Below are positions 1 to 8,654 of a stretch of 64,000 bases of DNA, piece by piece. This stretch comes from Bacteroides faecis MAJ27. GTDB lineage: Bacteria > Bacteroidota > Bacteroidia > Bacteroidales > Bacteroidaceae. Position 1 is the first letter of the stretch. Each line of letters opens with the position of its first letter. Below the pieces are notes generated by a model. That model was given only the letters and a program-made list of their open reading frames with translations. It was not told where the DNA came from and made no database searches. The stretch is from positions 1 through 64,000 of the forward strand of contig NZ_FNNN01000024.1 in NCBI RefSeq assembly GCF_900106755.1, given 5' to 3'. The translations under genes were made by a program, and so were the position numbers.

Positions 1-38
1 AGAAGAAGACGATAAACATTTAACTCCATTTTCTATAA

Positions 39-56
39 ATTTGAAGGCAAAGATAA
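39..56 (-). promoter_or_regulatory. Putative promoter firing leftward out of the window
   Basis: The reverse strand reads TATCTTTG in an AT-rich context here, which fits the Bacteroides -7 consensus TAnnTTTG. It would drive a gene lying to the left of the window. Only the box itself supports this. Confidence 0.3.
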
Positions 57-116
57 GAATTTGTAATTTCATCCCTCAGATTTATTCATTGATCCCATAT
101 TATTGGTGGATAAATC

Positions 117-153
117 GTGGGACTAAAATTTAGTTCAAAAAAGTCCCACGAAT
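117..153 (-). terminator. Hairpin downstream of the DUF551-like gene
   Basis: CGTGGGACT and AGTCCCACG form a 9-bp stem around an AT-rich loop. It sits just after the stop of the minus-strand gene at 192-422, where a transcription terminator would be expected. There is no strong U-tract, so a simple palindrome is also possible. Confidence 0.4.
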
Positions 154-191
154 TCGCATCTTTCTGTATGCTTGATTCTTCTTTAAGTGAT

Positions 192-422
192 TTAAAACAA
201 TACCAATTGAGGATATTCAGCCCAAGCTAATGCATTATCAAAAACACGAGGAATATCAAAAGCATCAGAATCAATAAAGCCTCTATCATCTTTATCATAC
301 ATAGCAGAAGAGCCATGGACCTCATTATACTTATCATCAAACCATAGCAATAAAACAGGTTTATGCTCTTCTGGAAGAGTTTCCATATCATTCCACTTAA
401 TTATAGATATATCAATTATCAT
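192..422 (-). CDS. Small DUF551-like protein
   Basis: This is a 76-residue protein of unknown function. The layout W-N-D-M-E-T-LPEE-H-KPVLL near the N-terminus and A-LAWAEYPQ at the end resembles the short phage and mobile-element DUF551 family, which runs from W..V...LP..G..VL to a terminal HW.P.P. That match is by eye and is weak. I start it at the ATG at 422 rather than the upstream GTG at 446, because the extra residues add nothing recognisable. It stands alone between a hairpin and the repeat-bearing stretch to the right, in keeping with an accessory region. Confidence 0.45.
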   Translation of the reverse strand: MIIDISIIKWNDMETLPEEHKPVLLLWFDDKYNEVHGSSAMYDKDDRGFIDSDAFDIPRVFDNALAWAEYPQLVLF

Positions 423-638
423 GAGTACAATCTTTAATCCACACACACTTTTTCACCGCTAAAATACATATTTCATCCAACATACACACTATAAATCAGC
501 GATTTATCTCATGTTTATATCTCAAATAATCATAAAAAATTTGGTATTATCCCCCTGTTAAAACGCAAAAAAGCAGCAAAAAGGGTATTAACTTGGGCGT
601 TATGTATATTCGAACACACTTAAAAATGTCCCGAAAAG

Positions 639-718
639 GTATCCCCAACTTTTAAAATACGATACCTATCGTGCAAAATCCGGTATCCCCAACTGTATCC
701 CCAACAGTATCCCCAACT
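639..718. repeat. Four 12-bp direct repeats (GTATCCCCAACT)
   Basis: GTATCCCCAACT occurs at 639-650, and then three times head to tail at 683-694, 695-706 (last base A) and 707-718. The stretch from 423 to about 1070 has no convincing gene. Reading frames through the repeats give an artificial VSPTVSPT protein. The array could be iteron-like, a recombination site or slipped-strand expansion. The sequence does not decide between these. Confidence 0.7.
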
Positions 719-1074
719 ATGTTTTTAACAAATCATCATCAAATCAAACTTTCCAATGCAGATTGCCGGCCAATACCAATAACCAACCTATTTAAACAGT
801 TTCTCAAATGCTTGAATATAAATGTAGCCTACCTCTGCTCAATGCACAGAAATAGGCTACAAGTAGTCCCCTAGCTGGTCTTTATTAGTAATTCAATGGC
901 TATTTACTCCATCATATTAGCTCAAAGTTACTCCCATAGTATTCAAACTGTTCAAATAATACTGGAATGTAACTCAAATGCCAAGCAATGTAACGCATCG
1001 TTTTGTTTCTCCCATTTTATGGAAATTGATTCAACCCCTTTATTCATCGGCAATCCAACATGTTTTTGCAGCCG

Positions 1075-1521
1075 CCGTAGTTTACACACATCGTTCTGTG
1101 CCCCCTATTCCAGCCTTGCCGACGTTGCCCGTTGGACAAAGAGCGACCGCGAGTTGTTCCCATTTGTTTCCCAACTCCACAGCGTCATCCGCAGCCATTC
1201 AAAAGACGAAGCGGAATACAAGCGTTACTTTTCCAGTTTGAAAAACTCTGTCCTGACGGCGTTCTACACGCCGCAGGACATTGTATCAGTTCTTGCTTCC
1301 GAATTGGGCAACTACGGAATTGCCCCGTCCTGTTTCCTCGACCCGTCGAGCGGAACCGGAGTATTTGTCGATGCTTTCCAACAACAATCCGCACAACAAC
1401 CGCCCGCCGAACAGCAGTCCGTTGAACAGCATCCCTCTCGCACCGACTTATCCCCAAGCCCGGCAATAAGGACGACCCAGACACCGCCTATACCAACAAG
1501 CCCAAAGGCTTTAAGTTATAA
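1075..1521 (+). pseudogene. Relic of a conjugative-element N-6 adenine DNA methylase
   Basis: An internal piece of the very large methylase/helicase protein of Bacteroides conjugative elements is recognisable. It includes the run S-VLTAFYTP followed about 25 residues later by LDPSSGTGVF, the SAM-binding motif I of N6-adenine methylases. Nothing upstream of about 1075 looks like the family's long N-terminus. After about 1390 the frame runs into Gln-rich low complexity. From about 1460 a different frame becomes coding-like (PKPGNKDD...KPKGFKL) and stops at 1521. The relic therefore joins a methylase fragment to the tail of the same or another gene after deletion or frameshift. It cannot be functional. 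Confidence 0.7.
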
Positions 1522-1526
1522 CTAAA

Positions 1527-1567
1527 AATAGCCGCCATGCTTCATGTACGAAGTGATGGCGGCTATT
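1527..1567. terminator. Bidirectional terminator hairpin
   Basis: AATAGCCGCCAT (1527-1538) pairs perfectly with ATGGCGGCTATT (1556-1567), with a further GCTTC/GAAGT helix inside. It lies between the relic gene's stop and the end of the converging AlbA_2 gene. Confidence 0.65.
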
Positions 1568-1732
1568 ACTCAAAGCTACTATTTAAAGTAAAAAGTTACT
1601 AGTTCCTATTTTGTTTAGCCCTCTATTTCTTTTTTGCAGCCCAATTAGACATCAAAACATAACAGATTGAAATACAGGAATTTCTATTCGTATCTTAAAA
1701 AATACAGCCCTAAAAAGAAAAATACAGCCCTA

Positions 1733-3388
1733 TTATATATATTTCTTAAATTTGTCCCAATCCTTAATGTATTTAGTAGCTTTACCGACACCTATCCTTT
1801 TAATGATTCCGGATTGCTCCATCCTGCTAATAAGATTCCTCACTTGTTTTTCTGTGAGTACTCCATTAAAAGTTTCCATAAGTGTACTTTTACTTATGCT
1901 ATCGTGAGTTTTAAAACACTCATTGACTTTCTGCAATTGTTGTGAGGTGACTCCTTTAATACTTTCCTTACGAGGAATAAATTGCTTGTATTTATCCGCT
2001 AATGAATAAGTAGTTCCCTCATTTACTGTAATAAGCTGTTCTTTTCTTAACTTTTCAATGATATTGGGGTCTAAACTATCATTAATACCTTTACGTATTT
2101 TGTCCAATGTAAGCAAATCAAAAACATTCAGTTTTTCAGCCCTACTTTCTTGTACTTCTTTCATAAAGAATAAAAAAGCCTTATCCTGAATGGCTGCCTG
2201 AAAGGTCAAATTGACCTGATAAGCATCTGTTTTTGAATAATCGGGTAGTGGTTTACTTTCCATTATACAATAATAGAACATCTTATCCACCCCTTGTCCT
2301 GAACGCTCAACTAATCCCGTCTTTTGAAGGATTTCTGTTAGTCTTTTGCTTCTTGGGATACTATTCACAGTTAAGATGTTATTTATATCTACTCCGATAG
2401 GAAAACCTCCTGCATTAGATATTGTAATTTCATCAGGATATTGTTTTATAACAATATCACTCTGTATTTGATAGCTGCGATGGGCAACAGCGTTTAAAAT
2501 AGCCTCTCTGATAACTTCTTCATTAAAGGAAGGTACATCATAAATATATGGACCTTCACTGATATGCAATAATGGATTGCTTGCCGGTTGGTTTATATAT
2601 GACCAGACTTTATCTATTCCGATAAATAAAGGCTCTTGATATTCCACTCTTGCTGTATAAGGAATCATGGAATGATTGAGCCGATATTCAATAACAATAT
2701 TACATTGTGGCAGATACTTTTTTATGCTTTCTTTCTTGCCTAACAGAATCAAAGCAGCATAATTAAGTTTCCCGTCTTTCAATAATTCAAGGTCTGATAG
2801 AATCTGTTCATCGGGTAAAGTAAGGAATGACTTGTTATTTTGTTTTTCTGCGTATTTCTGTTTCAAAAGATTTATGGCATCTTTATCCAAATCCTCAATT
2901 TTTAAAGCATCACAGATTTTAGCAGAGAAGTCAGGTTCCTGCTCTGATAATATTTTAAAAATTTCTTGGTCTGACATTTCCCGCAAACTTTCTCCGGTTC
3001 TCATTAAAGGAACGCCTTCAAACTTTAATAATTTACCTATTGGACGGGATGGAATGTTTATGATAAGTACTCTCTTCTCATTTTCAAACAATTCCTCCGT
3101 TTTTACTCTAATGCTTAACCGATTATAAATTTCATCCTCTAAAGCACCGGTTTTACCATTGGCGAAGTCTGTTCCAACAACCTCATGTGGAAGTTTGTCA
3201 GCCATACCTAAAACAAGTCGTCCACCGCCCTCATTGGCTAATGCTACCACGTAGCCTAATACACAACGCCTGCGTTCAGTTGGGTCACTATGACTTCCTC
3301 CGGCAAAAGGATAATTCTTTTTAGCCTCTTTAAATTCAATTCGGTCTTCACTTTCCCGGAGTATCTTTAATTCAGATATTTCACTCAT
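1733..3388 (-). CDS. AlbA_2 (Schlafen-type) / GHKL-like ATP-binding protein with C-terminal winged helix
   Basis: This is a 551-residue protein. Residues about 10-150 form an AlbA_2/Schlafen-type nucleic-acid-binding domain, with E-FKEA near the start and LANEGGGRLVLGM at about 50. Residues about 270-390 carry GHKL ATPase-like motifs: EEVIREAILNAVAHRSY (N-box), NAGGFP (G1-like) and ERSGQGVDKM (G2-like). The rest is helical, with a winged-helix-like end (EKQVRNLISRMEQSG). Such proteins are annotated as transcriptional regulators or ATP-binding proteins and are frequent in defence islands. It starts 38 bp after the SIR2 gene stop on the same strand and is probably co-transcribed with it. A joint anti-phage role is inference. 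Confidence 0.8.
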   Translation of the reverse strand: MSEISELKILRESEDRIEFKEAKKNYPFAGGSHSDPTERRRCVLGYVVALANEGGGRLVLGMADKLPHEVVGTDFANGKTGALEDEIYNRLSIRVKTEELFENEKRVLIINIPSRPIGKLLKFEGVPLMRTGESLREMSDQEIFKILSEQEPDFSAKICDALKIEDLDKDAINLLKQKYAEKQNNKSFLTLPDEQILSDLELLKDGKLNYAALILLGKKESIKKYLPQCNIVIEYRLNHSMIPYTARVEYQEPLFIGIDKVWSYINQPASNPLLHISEGPYIYDVPSFNEEVIREAILNAVAHRSYQIQSDIVIKQYPDEITISNAGGFPIGVDINNILTVNSIPRSKRLTEILQKTGLVERSGQGVDKMFYYCIMESKPLPDYSKTDAYQVNLTFQAAIQDKAFLFFMKEVQESRAEKLNVFDLLTLDKIRKGINDSLDPNIIEKLRKEQLITVNEGTTYSLADKYKQFIPRKESIKGVTSQQLQKVNECFKTHDSISKSTLMETFNGVLTEKQVRNLISRMEQSGIIKRIGVGKATKYIKDWDKFKKYI

Positions 3389-3426
3389 ATTCTTATTGTT
3401 GTTTTTACAAAATGATACTATAAAAA

Positions 3427-5178
3427 TTAATGCAAATATATTTTTTTAAGAAATTCGTCAACCTTTTGTTTTGTTTCTGTATAAGTTGAGTATTTCCCGT
3501 CAAACATATTCCCTTTTAGGGGTAACCAGTTATCTCGCAATTTATCAGCTTCAGCGAAAAAGCTATTAAATGGGTCATTCGTCATTCTCGTGTAATTTAT
3601 AGCTCTCCATTTATATTCTCCCCACGGTACCCATACTCTCCCAAATTCTTCTCCGTTTAGATACAGGTAATTCAGTGAATATAAATATTCAAAAATATCA
3701 AATGTTATATCAAAATCCAAGTCTTCTCTTAATATAGAATTAAATAAGCTCCTAATCTTATTATGAATTAATGTGCTTATAGGCGTATATTTATTTCCGT
3801 GTCCAATAAAGTTATTTGCAATGTCCCTATCAAAAATACAAGGATGAATGATTCCTGTAATATTAACTTTATCATCATGAATTGAATTACGTGCAGATAT
3901 GTGCAGTATTTTATTCAAAAAAGAATACTTATCATATTTGATACATGAAATACCTACTACATACATTAGTAATAATCCGGAAAGATAGTGCAATTTAACT
4001 GTTTCCGACTGGTAACTACCTCCACATTTTATGGGAAATTCAACAAAACGAGTTAACATATCGAATATAGCTTGTTCATGAACTGGTTTTGACCAACGAA
4101 CTGCAGTGATACACATCGGAAGTAATGTATCAATAGCATTTAAATGACGTTTTAAACATTCGTTAAATGTTTGAGAATTAAGCGGGAAATTATAATACTG
4201 TATAATTTTATTACAAGCTCTTTCTGCCTCATTTTCAAACAAATCATTATACAGAATAATCTTTTCTGATTTAACAATATATCTTTTTAATCTTTCAACT
4301 GCAATATCCTTACTCAGAGGATGATTCCCCTCTAAAGAGGATAAAGCCATAACTCTTTCCGCCAGTTCTGTAAAAAAAGAATCGGCATTTTCAATAGCCA
4401 ATACATTTCCACAACGGAACGTGGCTAACTCTTTCAAAGTATTCTCGCATTTATTGCAATACGTAAAATAGCTTTCATATCTTCGATTTTCTGAACTTCG
4501 GATAATATTTACCAAGCCCTTATCCCATTCTCCAGACCAACCACATGTAATAACCCCAAATTCGTTTACTATACGTAACACATAGTCTTTTAATTTATCA
4601 GGATAATCAGCAAGTTCATCTTCGGTATTTAGAAATCTGCAATCAATATAGTCGCCATTTATTTTTACGATTGTAAATCCTGCATGTACAAGTGGGATTG
4701 CACCATCTATATCATCAGAATGGCAAATTACTTGTGGAATAATACCAACGTCCTCTAATGCTTTCTCTAATAATCGGTCAAAATTAGTTGTTAATACTAA
4801 TTTTATATAACCATCTTTTGCCAATTGTGCAATAGCCCTATGTGCTTTTGTCGGTTCTTTCAAGTGGTTTTCTATTTCTTCTTCATTTGGTTCAAAATAC
4901 GGTTTTAGTAAATTAACCCGTTCTGTTTGAGTATGGACTAACTTAGATAAGATTGTCGAATAATTGGGGGATTCACCATATTGTTCTTCAAACCATTTTT
5001 CAGGATTATCAATGTTACTCGTTCCATATTGCACCGCAAGTTTGTGTATAAGATCCGTTACAATATTCCAACCTGTTGGTATTCCTGCTGAACGAGAAAT
5101 TCCAGATCCTAATAGTAAGGCATAAACTCCTTTATTAAAATATATGGAGAATGATAATGTTGTTAATAAATTATTCAT
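3427..5178 (-). CDS. SIR2-family protein, probable anti-phage NADase-like effector
   Basis: The protein has 583 residues from the ATG at 5178. An in-frame ATG at 5250 would add 24 residues, but family members usually begin a few residues before the glycine loop. An N-terminal SIR2 domain shows LLLGSGISRSAGIPTG (NAD-binding loop, about 22-36), TTNFD (about 130-134) and CGWSGEWD (about 220). The position usually held by the catalytic His (K-x-HGD) reads KINGD, with Asn at about residue 174. Residues 280-583 have no recognisable domain and may be the sensing part. Bacterial SIR2 defence proteins deplete NAD on phage infection. Whether this one can, given the substitution, is open. It is first in a two-gene operon with the AlbA_2 gene. 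Confidence 0.85.
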   Translation of the reverse strand: MNNLLTTLSFSIYFNKGVYALLLGSGISRSAGIPTGWNIVTDLIHKLAVQYGTSNIDNPEKWFEEQYGESPNYSTILSKLVHTQTERVNLLKPYFEPNEEEIENHLKEPTKAHRAIAQLAKDGYIKLVLTTNFDRLLEKALEDVGIIPQVICHSDDIDGAIPLVHAGFTIVKINGDYIDCRFLNTEDELADYPDKLKDYVLRIVNEFGVITCGWSGEWDKGLVNIIRSSENRRYESYFTYCNKCENTLKELATFRCGNVLAIENADSFFTELAERVMALSSLEGNHPLSKDIAVERLKRYIVKSEKIILYNDLFENEAERACNKIIQYYNFPLNSQTFNECLKRHLNAIDTLLPMCITAVRWSKPVHEQAIFDMLTRFVEFPIKCGGSYQSETVKLHYLSGLLLMYVVGISCIKYDKYSFLNKILHISARNSIHDDKVNITGIIHPCIFDRDIANNFIGHGNKYTPISTLIHNKIRSLFNSILREDLDFDITFDIFEYLYSLNYLYLNGEEFGRVWVPWGEYKWRAINYTRMTNDPFNSFFAEADKLRDNWLPLKGNMFDGKYSTYTETKQKVDEFLKKIYLH

Positions 5179-5413
5179 GTTATATTGTTGTTTGCAAGAA
5201 AGCGAATTAAAATAGACCTTCTCTTTATTATTAGTTATGTAACATAGCAATATTTGTCTTCTTGTTATAAAGTGCCATTGACAATCATGCTATTGAGGTA
5301 CATGCAAATATAAGATTATTTTTACTCATAGCAAACATATTAATAAATCGAATTATATAATTTTCAAACATTAAGCTGTCATATTTATCAAAACTACTTG
5401 ATTGGGCTATACA

Positions 5414-5456
5414 TCAAAATTTCGGCAGTATTATCTTATTACTGCCGAAATTTTGA
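5414..5456. terminator. Perfect 17-bp hairpin between two minus-strand operons
   Basis: A 17-bp perfect stem (5414-5430 with 5440-5456) has a 9-nt loop and A/T-rich flanks. It lies between the end of the mobile-element gene set (5547) and the start of the SIR2 gene (5178), so these are likely separate transcripts. The rest of the 370-bp gap is AT-rich and holds nothing else I recognise. Confidence 0.7.
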
Positions 5457-5546
5457 AAAAATATCCCGTCCTATCATCACGACAGTACGTGCTACACACA
5501 ACGTCAGGTTATCGGCTAAATCTGCTTAAATGGAAATTATAACAAC

Positions 5547-5930
5547 CTAAATATCTTCTGTTACTTCGTTCTCATCATCGGACAACATACCATCCTCTGT
5601 ACGTTCATCTTCCTTACATTCCTTCGTTTTGCCTTTCCCTACATTCTCTCCATCGAAATACCTCCGTATAAACTCGTGCAAGTCCTTCTCCCTATAATAC
5701 GTCTTATGCAGGATCGTGTGATATTTCAGTCCATTATCCCTATACCGTTGCAACGTCTGTTTGCTGATGTTCAGCAACAGGCAAACATCCTGGTTATCGT
5801 ACAGCCGTTCCCCGTTCAGGTAATTTTGCGGCTTCTTGTTCTTCTTGTCCAGTGTGCCTACAACCCTTTCCACTTGTTCGAGCAACCGTTCCATATACGC
5901 CTCGAATGTTTCTTTATCCAATGGTATCAT
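5547..5930 (-). CDS. Excisionase-like helix-turn-helix protein
   Basis: This 127-residue protein has a central MerR/excisionase-type HTH: LYDNQDVCLLLNISKQTLQRY followed by a wing ending TYYREKDLHEFI. The charged C-terminal tail (about 95-127) is rich in Glu and Lys. Its start ATG overlaps the primase stop by 4 bp, so the two are translationally coupled. Such proteins in Bacteroides mobile elements regulate excision, mobilization or copy number. The N-terminal layout resembles the HTH protein at 12743, a likely paralog. Confidence 0.85.
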   Translation of the reverse strand: MIPLDKETFEAYMERLLEQVERVVGTLDKKNKKPQNYLNGERLYDNQDVCLLLNISKQTLQRYRDNGLKYHTILHKTYYREKDLHEFIRRYFDGENVGKGKTKECKEDERTEDGMLSDDENEVTEDI

Positions 5931-8005
5931 AATCCCGCCTGTTTTAAGTTCCCGATGATATAATAACTCTGGTTCGACGGGTCTTTCCGTATGATTTCCT
6001 TCTCCCGCATGAACTTGATATAACTTTTCGCCGTGCGTTCCTTCACGTCCAGTATCGCTTGAATCTGTTCCGCTAAATCCACATAAGTAATAAAGTCCTG
6101 CCGTCCGAAAATATCCCGTGCCACCGCCACGAGTTCATCCTCTTTCCGCTTCTCCTTTTCCTCTTTCGGCTTTTCCCCCAGATACACGTGCATCCCGGCA
6201 TCCTTATCCCATGCAAACTGCATGATAGGCACATCCAGCGGGCTACCGTCACGCACCTTCAGCGCCTTCACCACCGACACCGACGGATCAGTATCTTTCT
6301 CTATCAAGAGGATAGCCGCCGCCTTTCGTTGCAACTCACTACCCAGATGCCCGCGCAACTTCAGCCCCGAAGGAATAAAATGCAGGATAGTAACGATACA
6401 AGTATTGTAAATCCCCGTCAGCCGGTACAATTCCTCCACCACGGCAATACTTTCCGTTTCATCATTCGCACCCTTTATCAAATCCGCAATCCCGTCGATC
6501 ACCACCATGTGAATCCCTCGGAACTGATAATGAAACTTATCCATGCTTTGGATAATCGCCTGCAAGCGTTCTTTCCGGCTCATTCCCGTCAGGCAATACA
6601 CTTTCAGGTATTCCGGCATCGTTTCCCGTCCGCAACACCTTAAAAGGTTTGTAATGTTCTTGTACGTCTGCACCTCCGACTGTTCCGTATCATAGAACAG
6701 AATCGCCTTCCGCTTGCTGTTTTCACAAACCGACACCCCCAACGTATCCATCACCTTATCCTTATTATTGTCGGATTGTCCGATGGCACCGGCTATCAAT
6801 GCCGTCACATAATTACTTTTTCCGGTTCCCTCACCACCGGTAATACAGAGGATATTCCCTTGCGTGCCTAACGGCACATCATTCACCGACACAACCATTT
6901 GTGCCACGGGTGGCGGATTATTAAAATCCACCTCACAAGATTTCAGAGCAGACATAGTTTCGCTGTATATTGTATCCAGATAATCCAGAAATAGTTTAAT
7001 CAAATCCTCCCGACTGTTTCCCAAACGGAAAAAGTCCGAAATATCTTTTTCCACCTTCGTTCCCTCCAGTGGCAGCAACAATCGTTTCACCCCGTAGTTC
7101 TTCAACGCCAGTTCTTGTTTTGCCGAACTGTCCAGCCCCGCCTTATCCACATCATAGAGCAGGACAATATGTTTGAACCGGAAAGAGAGTCTATGAATAA
7201 TCCCCACGGGAATAGTCACCGTTTCCGAATTGAAGCAGATAGCATGGAACCCATGAACCGTCAGGCTCATCACGTCCTTCTCACCGCCTGTAATAAAGAG
7301 CAAATCCCCCTTAGCAGGCAACTGTTCCAGCCCAAAGCAGTAATTCTCCCCAAAATCCCCCGCATATAAAAAGCGCATCTCCGAGTGCGGGCGGTACACC
7401 TTCACATATTGCTTTGCAGTATATCCGAATACCGGTTCTTTATCCGTCGCCACAATGCTGAACGGTTTCCCTTCGTTATTCTCGCTGCTGAACTTCTTCA
7501 ACGAAACCACCTGGAACAATTTCAGCACCTCTTGCGTGATACCACTTTCTCCCCAAAAGGCAAGTTCCGCAGCCGTAAAGCTCTTTTGCGCCAACGTATA
7601 AGGCCTTGCTTTCTTCCTTTTCGGTACATGTGTAACTTCCGCAATCACCGGAACAGATGTAGTAGAGGAAATTCTCATTTCGGACTTGTCAGATAAGCCC
7701 AAGTGCATATCCCGAATGATAGCCAGTATTTGCACAAAGTCTTTAGGTTCTTTACAATTCAGTCCGTTTAGCTTGCCGACCAACGCAAAACAGTCCCCCG
7801 AATAATCATCATTTCCGAAATCCTTCATTTTGTACATTCCGTTTCTCCGGTCAAAATACACATTACACGAAGCCTTGCTATCTTTGTACAGCGGATTTAA
7901 GAAATTACGTCCGAGTTTAAAAGAGAAAGGGATATAATACTTGAAAACCGCCAACCCCTTATCCGTTAGCAGAAGAATATCCTCTTTATTCGTTCTCGTT
8001 ATCAT
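5927..8005 (-). CDS. Mobile-element primase/helicase (zinc-finger-like, Toprim and RecA-like ATPase)
   Basis: The protein has 692 residues. Residues 1-90 resemble the CHC2-type primase N-terminus (C-VYFDRRNGMYKMKDFG). A Toprim-like core follows, with LFITGGEKDVMSL at about 233 and YDVDKAGLD at about 284. The C-terminal half is a RepA/DnaB-like ATPase with Walker A GGEGTGKSN at about 390 and Walker B VVIDGIADLI at about 500. The end looks like a winged helix. Bacteroides mobilizable elements carry such fused proteins to prime and unwind their DNA during replication after excision. It overlaps the upstream HTH gene by 20 bp and the downstream one by 4 bp, as expected for one operon. Confidence 0.85.
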   Translation of the reverse strand: MITRTNKEDILLLTDKGLAVFKYYIPFSFKLGRNFLNPLYKDSKASCNVYFDRRNGMYKMKDFGNDDYSGDCFALVGKLNGLNCKEPKDFVQILAIIRDMHLGLSDKSEMRISSTTSVPVIAEVTHVPKRKKARPYTLAQKSFTAAELAFWGESGITQEVLKLFQVVSLKKFSSENNEGKPFSIVATDKEPVFGYTAKQYVKVYRPHSEMRFLYAGDFGENYCFGLEQLPAKGDLLFITGGEKDVMSLTVHGFHAICFNSETVTIPVGIIHRLSFRFKHIVLLYDVDKAGLDSSAKQELALKNYGVKRLLLPLEGTKVEKDISDFFRLGNSREDLIKLFLDYLDTIYSETMSALKSCEVDFNNPPPVAQMVVSVNDVPLGTQGNILCITGGEGTGKSNYVTALIAGAIGQSDNNKDKVMDTLGVSVCENSKRKAILFYDTEQSEVQTYKNITNLLRCCGRETMPEYLKVYCLTGMSRKERLQAIIQSMDKFHYQFRGIHMVVIDGIADLIKGANDETESIAVVEELYRLTGIYNTCIVTILHFIPSGLKLRGHLGSELQRKAAAILLIEKDTDPSVSVVKALKVRDGSPLDVPIMQFAWDKDAGMHVYLGEKPKEEKEKRKEDELVAVARDIFGRQDFITYVDLAEQIQAILDVKERTAKSYIKFMREKEIIRKDPSNQSYYIIGNLKQAGL

Positions 8006-8324
8006 TCAAGAAATAATTCCTCCGAAAATTCTCCCTATCCTGTGGTTTGCATTTGATGATGCGTTCATTCAGTCCCCGTTCTATTTCCGAAAGTTTATAA
8101 AGACACCGCCCTCTCAGCATAGAGTAACTTATCAGGTTTTCGTTTCTCAATCGTTGTAATGTGCGTGTACTTATATTCAGGGCATCCGCCACCTGATTAC
8201 TATCCAGCCACACCTCATTTTCCTCTTTGGGCATAACCTGTGCCTTTGCCACGAAGTCGGCAATTCGTTGAATTTTCCCGACAAGGTCTTTATACACCTT
8301 GCTATCCATTGTTATTACTTCCAT
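7986..8324 (-). CDS. Excisionase-like helix-turn-helix protein
   Basis: This is a 112-residue protein with an N-terminal helical part and an HTH (VWLDSNQVADALNISTRTLQ) followed by a wing and LSEIERGLNERI. The start at 8324 gives MEVIT, matching MEVVT at the start of the neighbouring paralog, which supports both choices. It sits between the DUF3876 and primase genes in the same minus-strand set and overlaps the primase start by 20 bp. The likely role is DNA-binding control of the element. Confidence 0.85.
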   Translation of the reverse strand: MEVITMDSKVYKDLVGKIQRIADFVAKAQVMPKEENEVWLDSNQVADALNISTRTLQRLRNENLISYSMLRGRCLYKLSEIERGLNERIIKCKPQDRENFRRNYFLNDNENE

Positions 8325-8450
8325 ATTACAGTTATCATTTTAATTTGCTGCAAAGTTCATCCAATAGTGCCGGAGCATTTGCCAACTTGTTACCAACTTG
8401 GCATAACTTTTCAAGAAATACCTAATAAATTTAACCTAATAACCATCTTT

Positions 8451-8654
8451 TCAATATCTTCGCATTTTGGAATACTGGATTTCATAAGTAGCGAGCGAAG
8501 CCTGTTTGGTGGTTTCCGATACATATATAATAGAAAGAAGATACTCTTTATCGTTCCGGTAGATGATAACCGTAGGATTCAGATTAACGCTTTCCCATGT
8601 GCCGACAATAGAAAACAGGTTGAAGGACGGGTAATCTTCTTTAGTTCTTTTCAT
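8451..8654 (-). CDS. DUF3876 family protein
   Basis: This 67-residue protein matches the DUF3876 pattern by eye: GTWESVNLNPTVIIYRNDKE then YLLSIIYV and a terminal EIQYS. The family is common next to excisionase-type genes in Bacteroides mobile elements and has no assigned function. The ATG at 8654 overlaps the stop of the preceding HTH gene by 14 bases (ATGAAAAGAACTAA), so translation is probably coupled. A longer frame to 8771 would run antisense-free but entirely inside the HTH gene, and is rejected. Confidence 0.75.
   Translation of the reverse strand: MKRTKEDYPSFNLFSIVGTWESVNLNPTVIIYRNDKEYLLSIIYVSETTKQASLATYEIQYSKMRRY

Noticed and set aside
671..874. 67-residue reading frame with VSPTVSPT repeats
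   Set aside because: It is only a translation of the 12-bp direct repeats, without a promoter, binding site or plausible protein composition afterwards.
5179..5250. N-terminal extension of the SIR2 protein
   Set aside because: The 24 extra residues are not part of the SIR2 fold, and family members begin shortly before the NAD loop.
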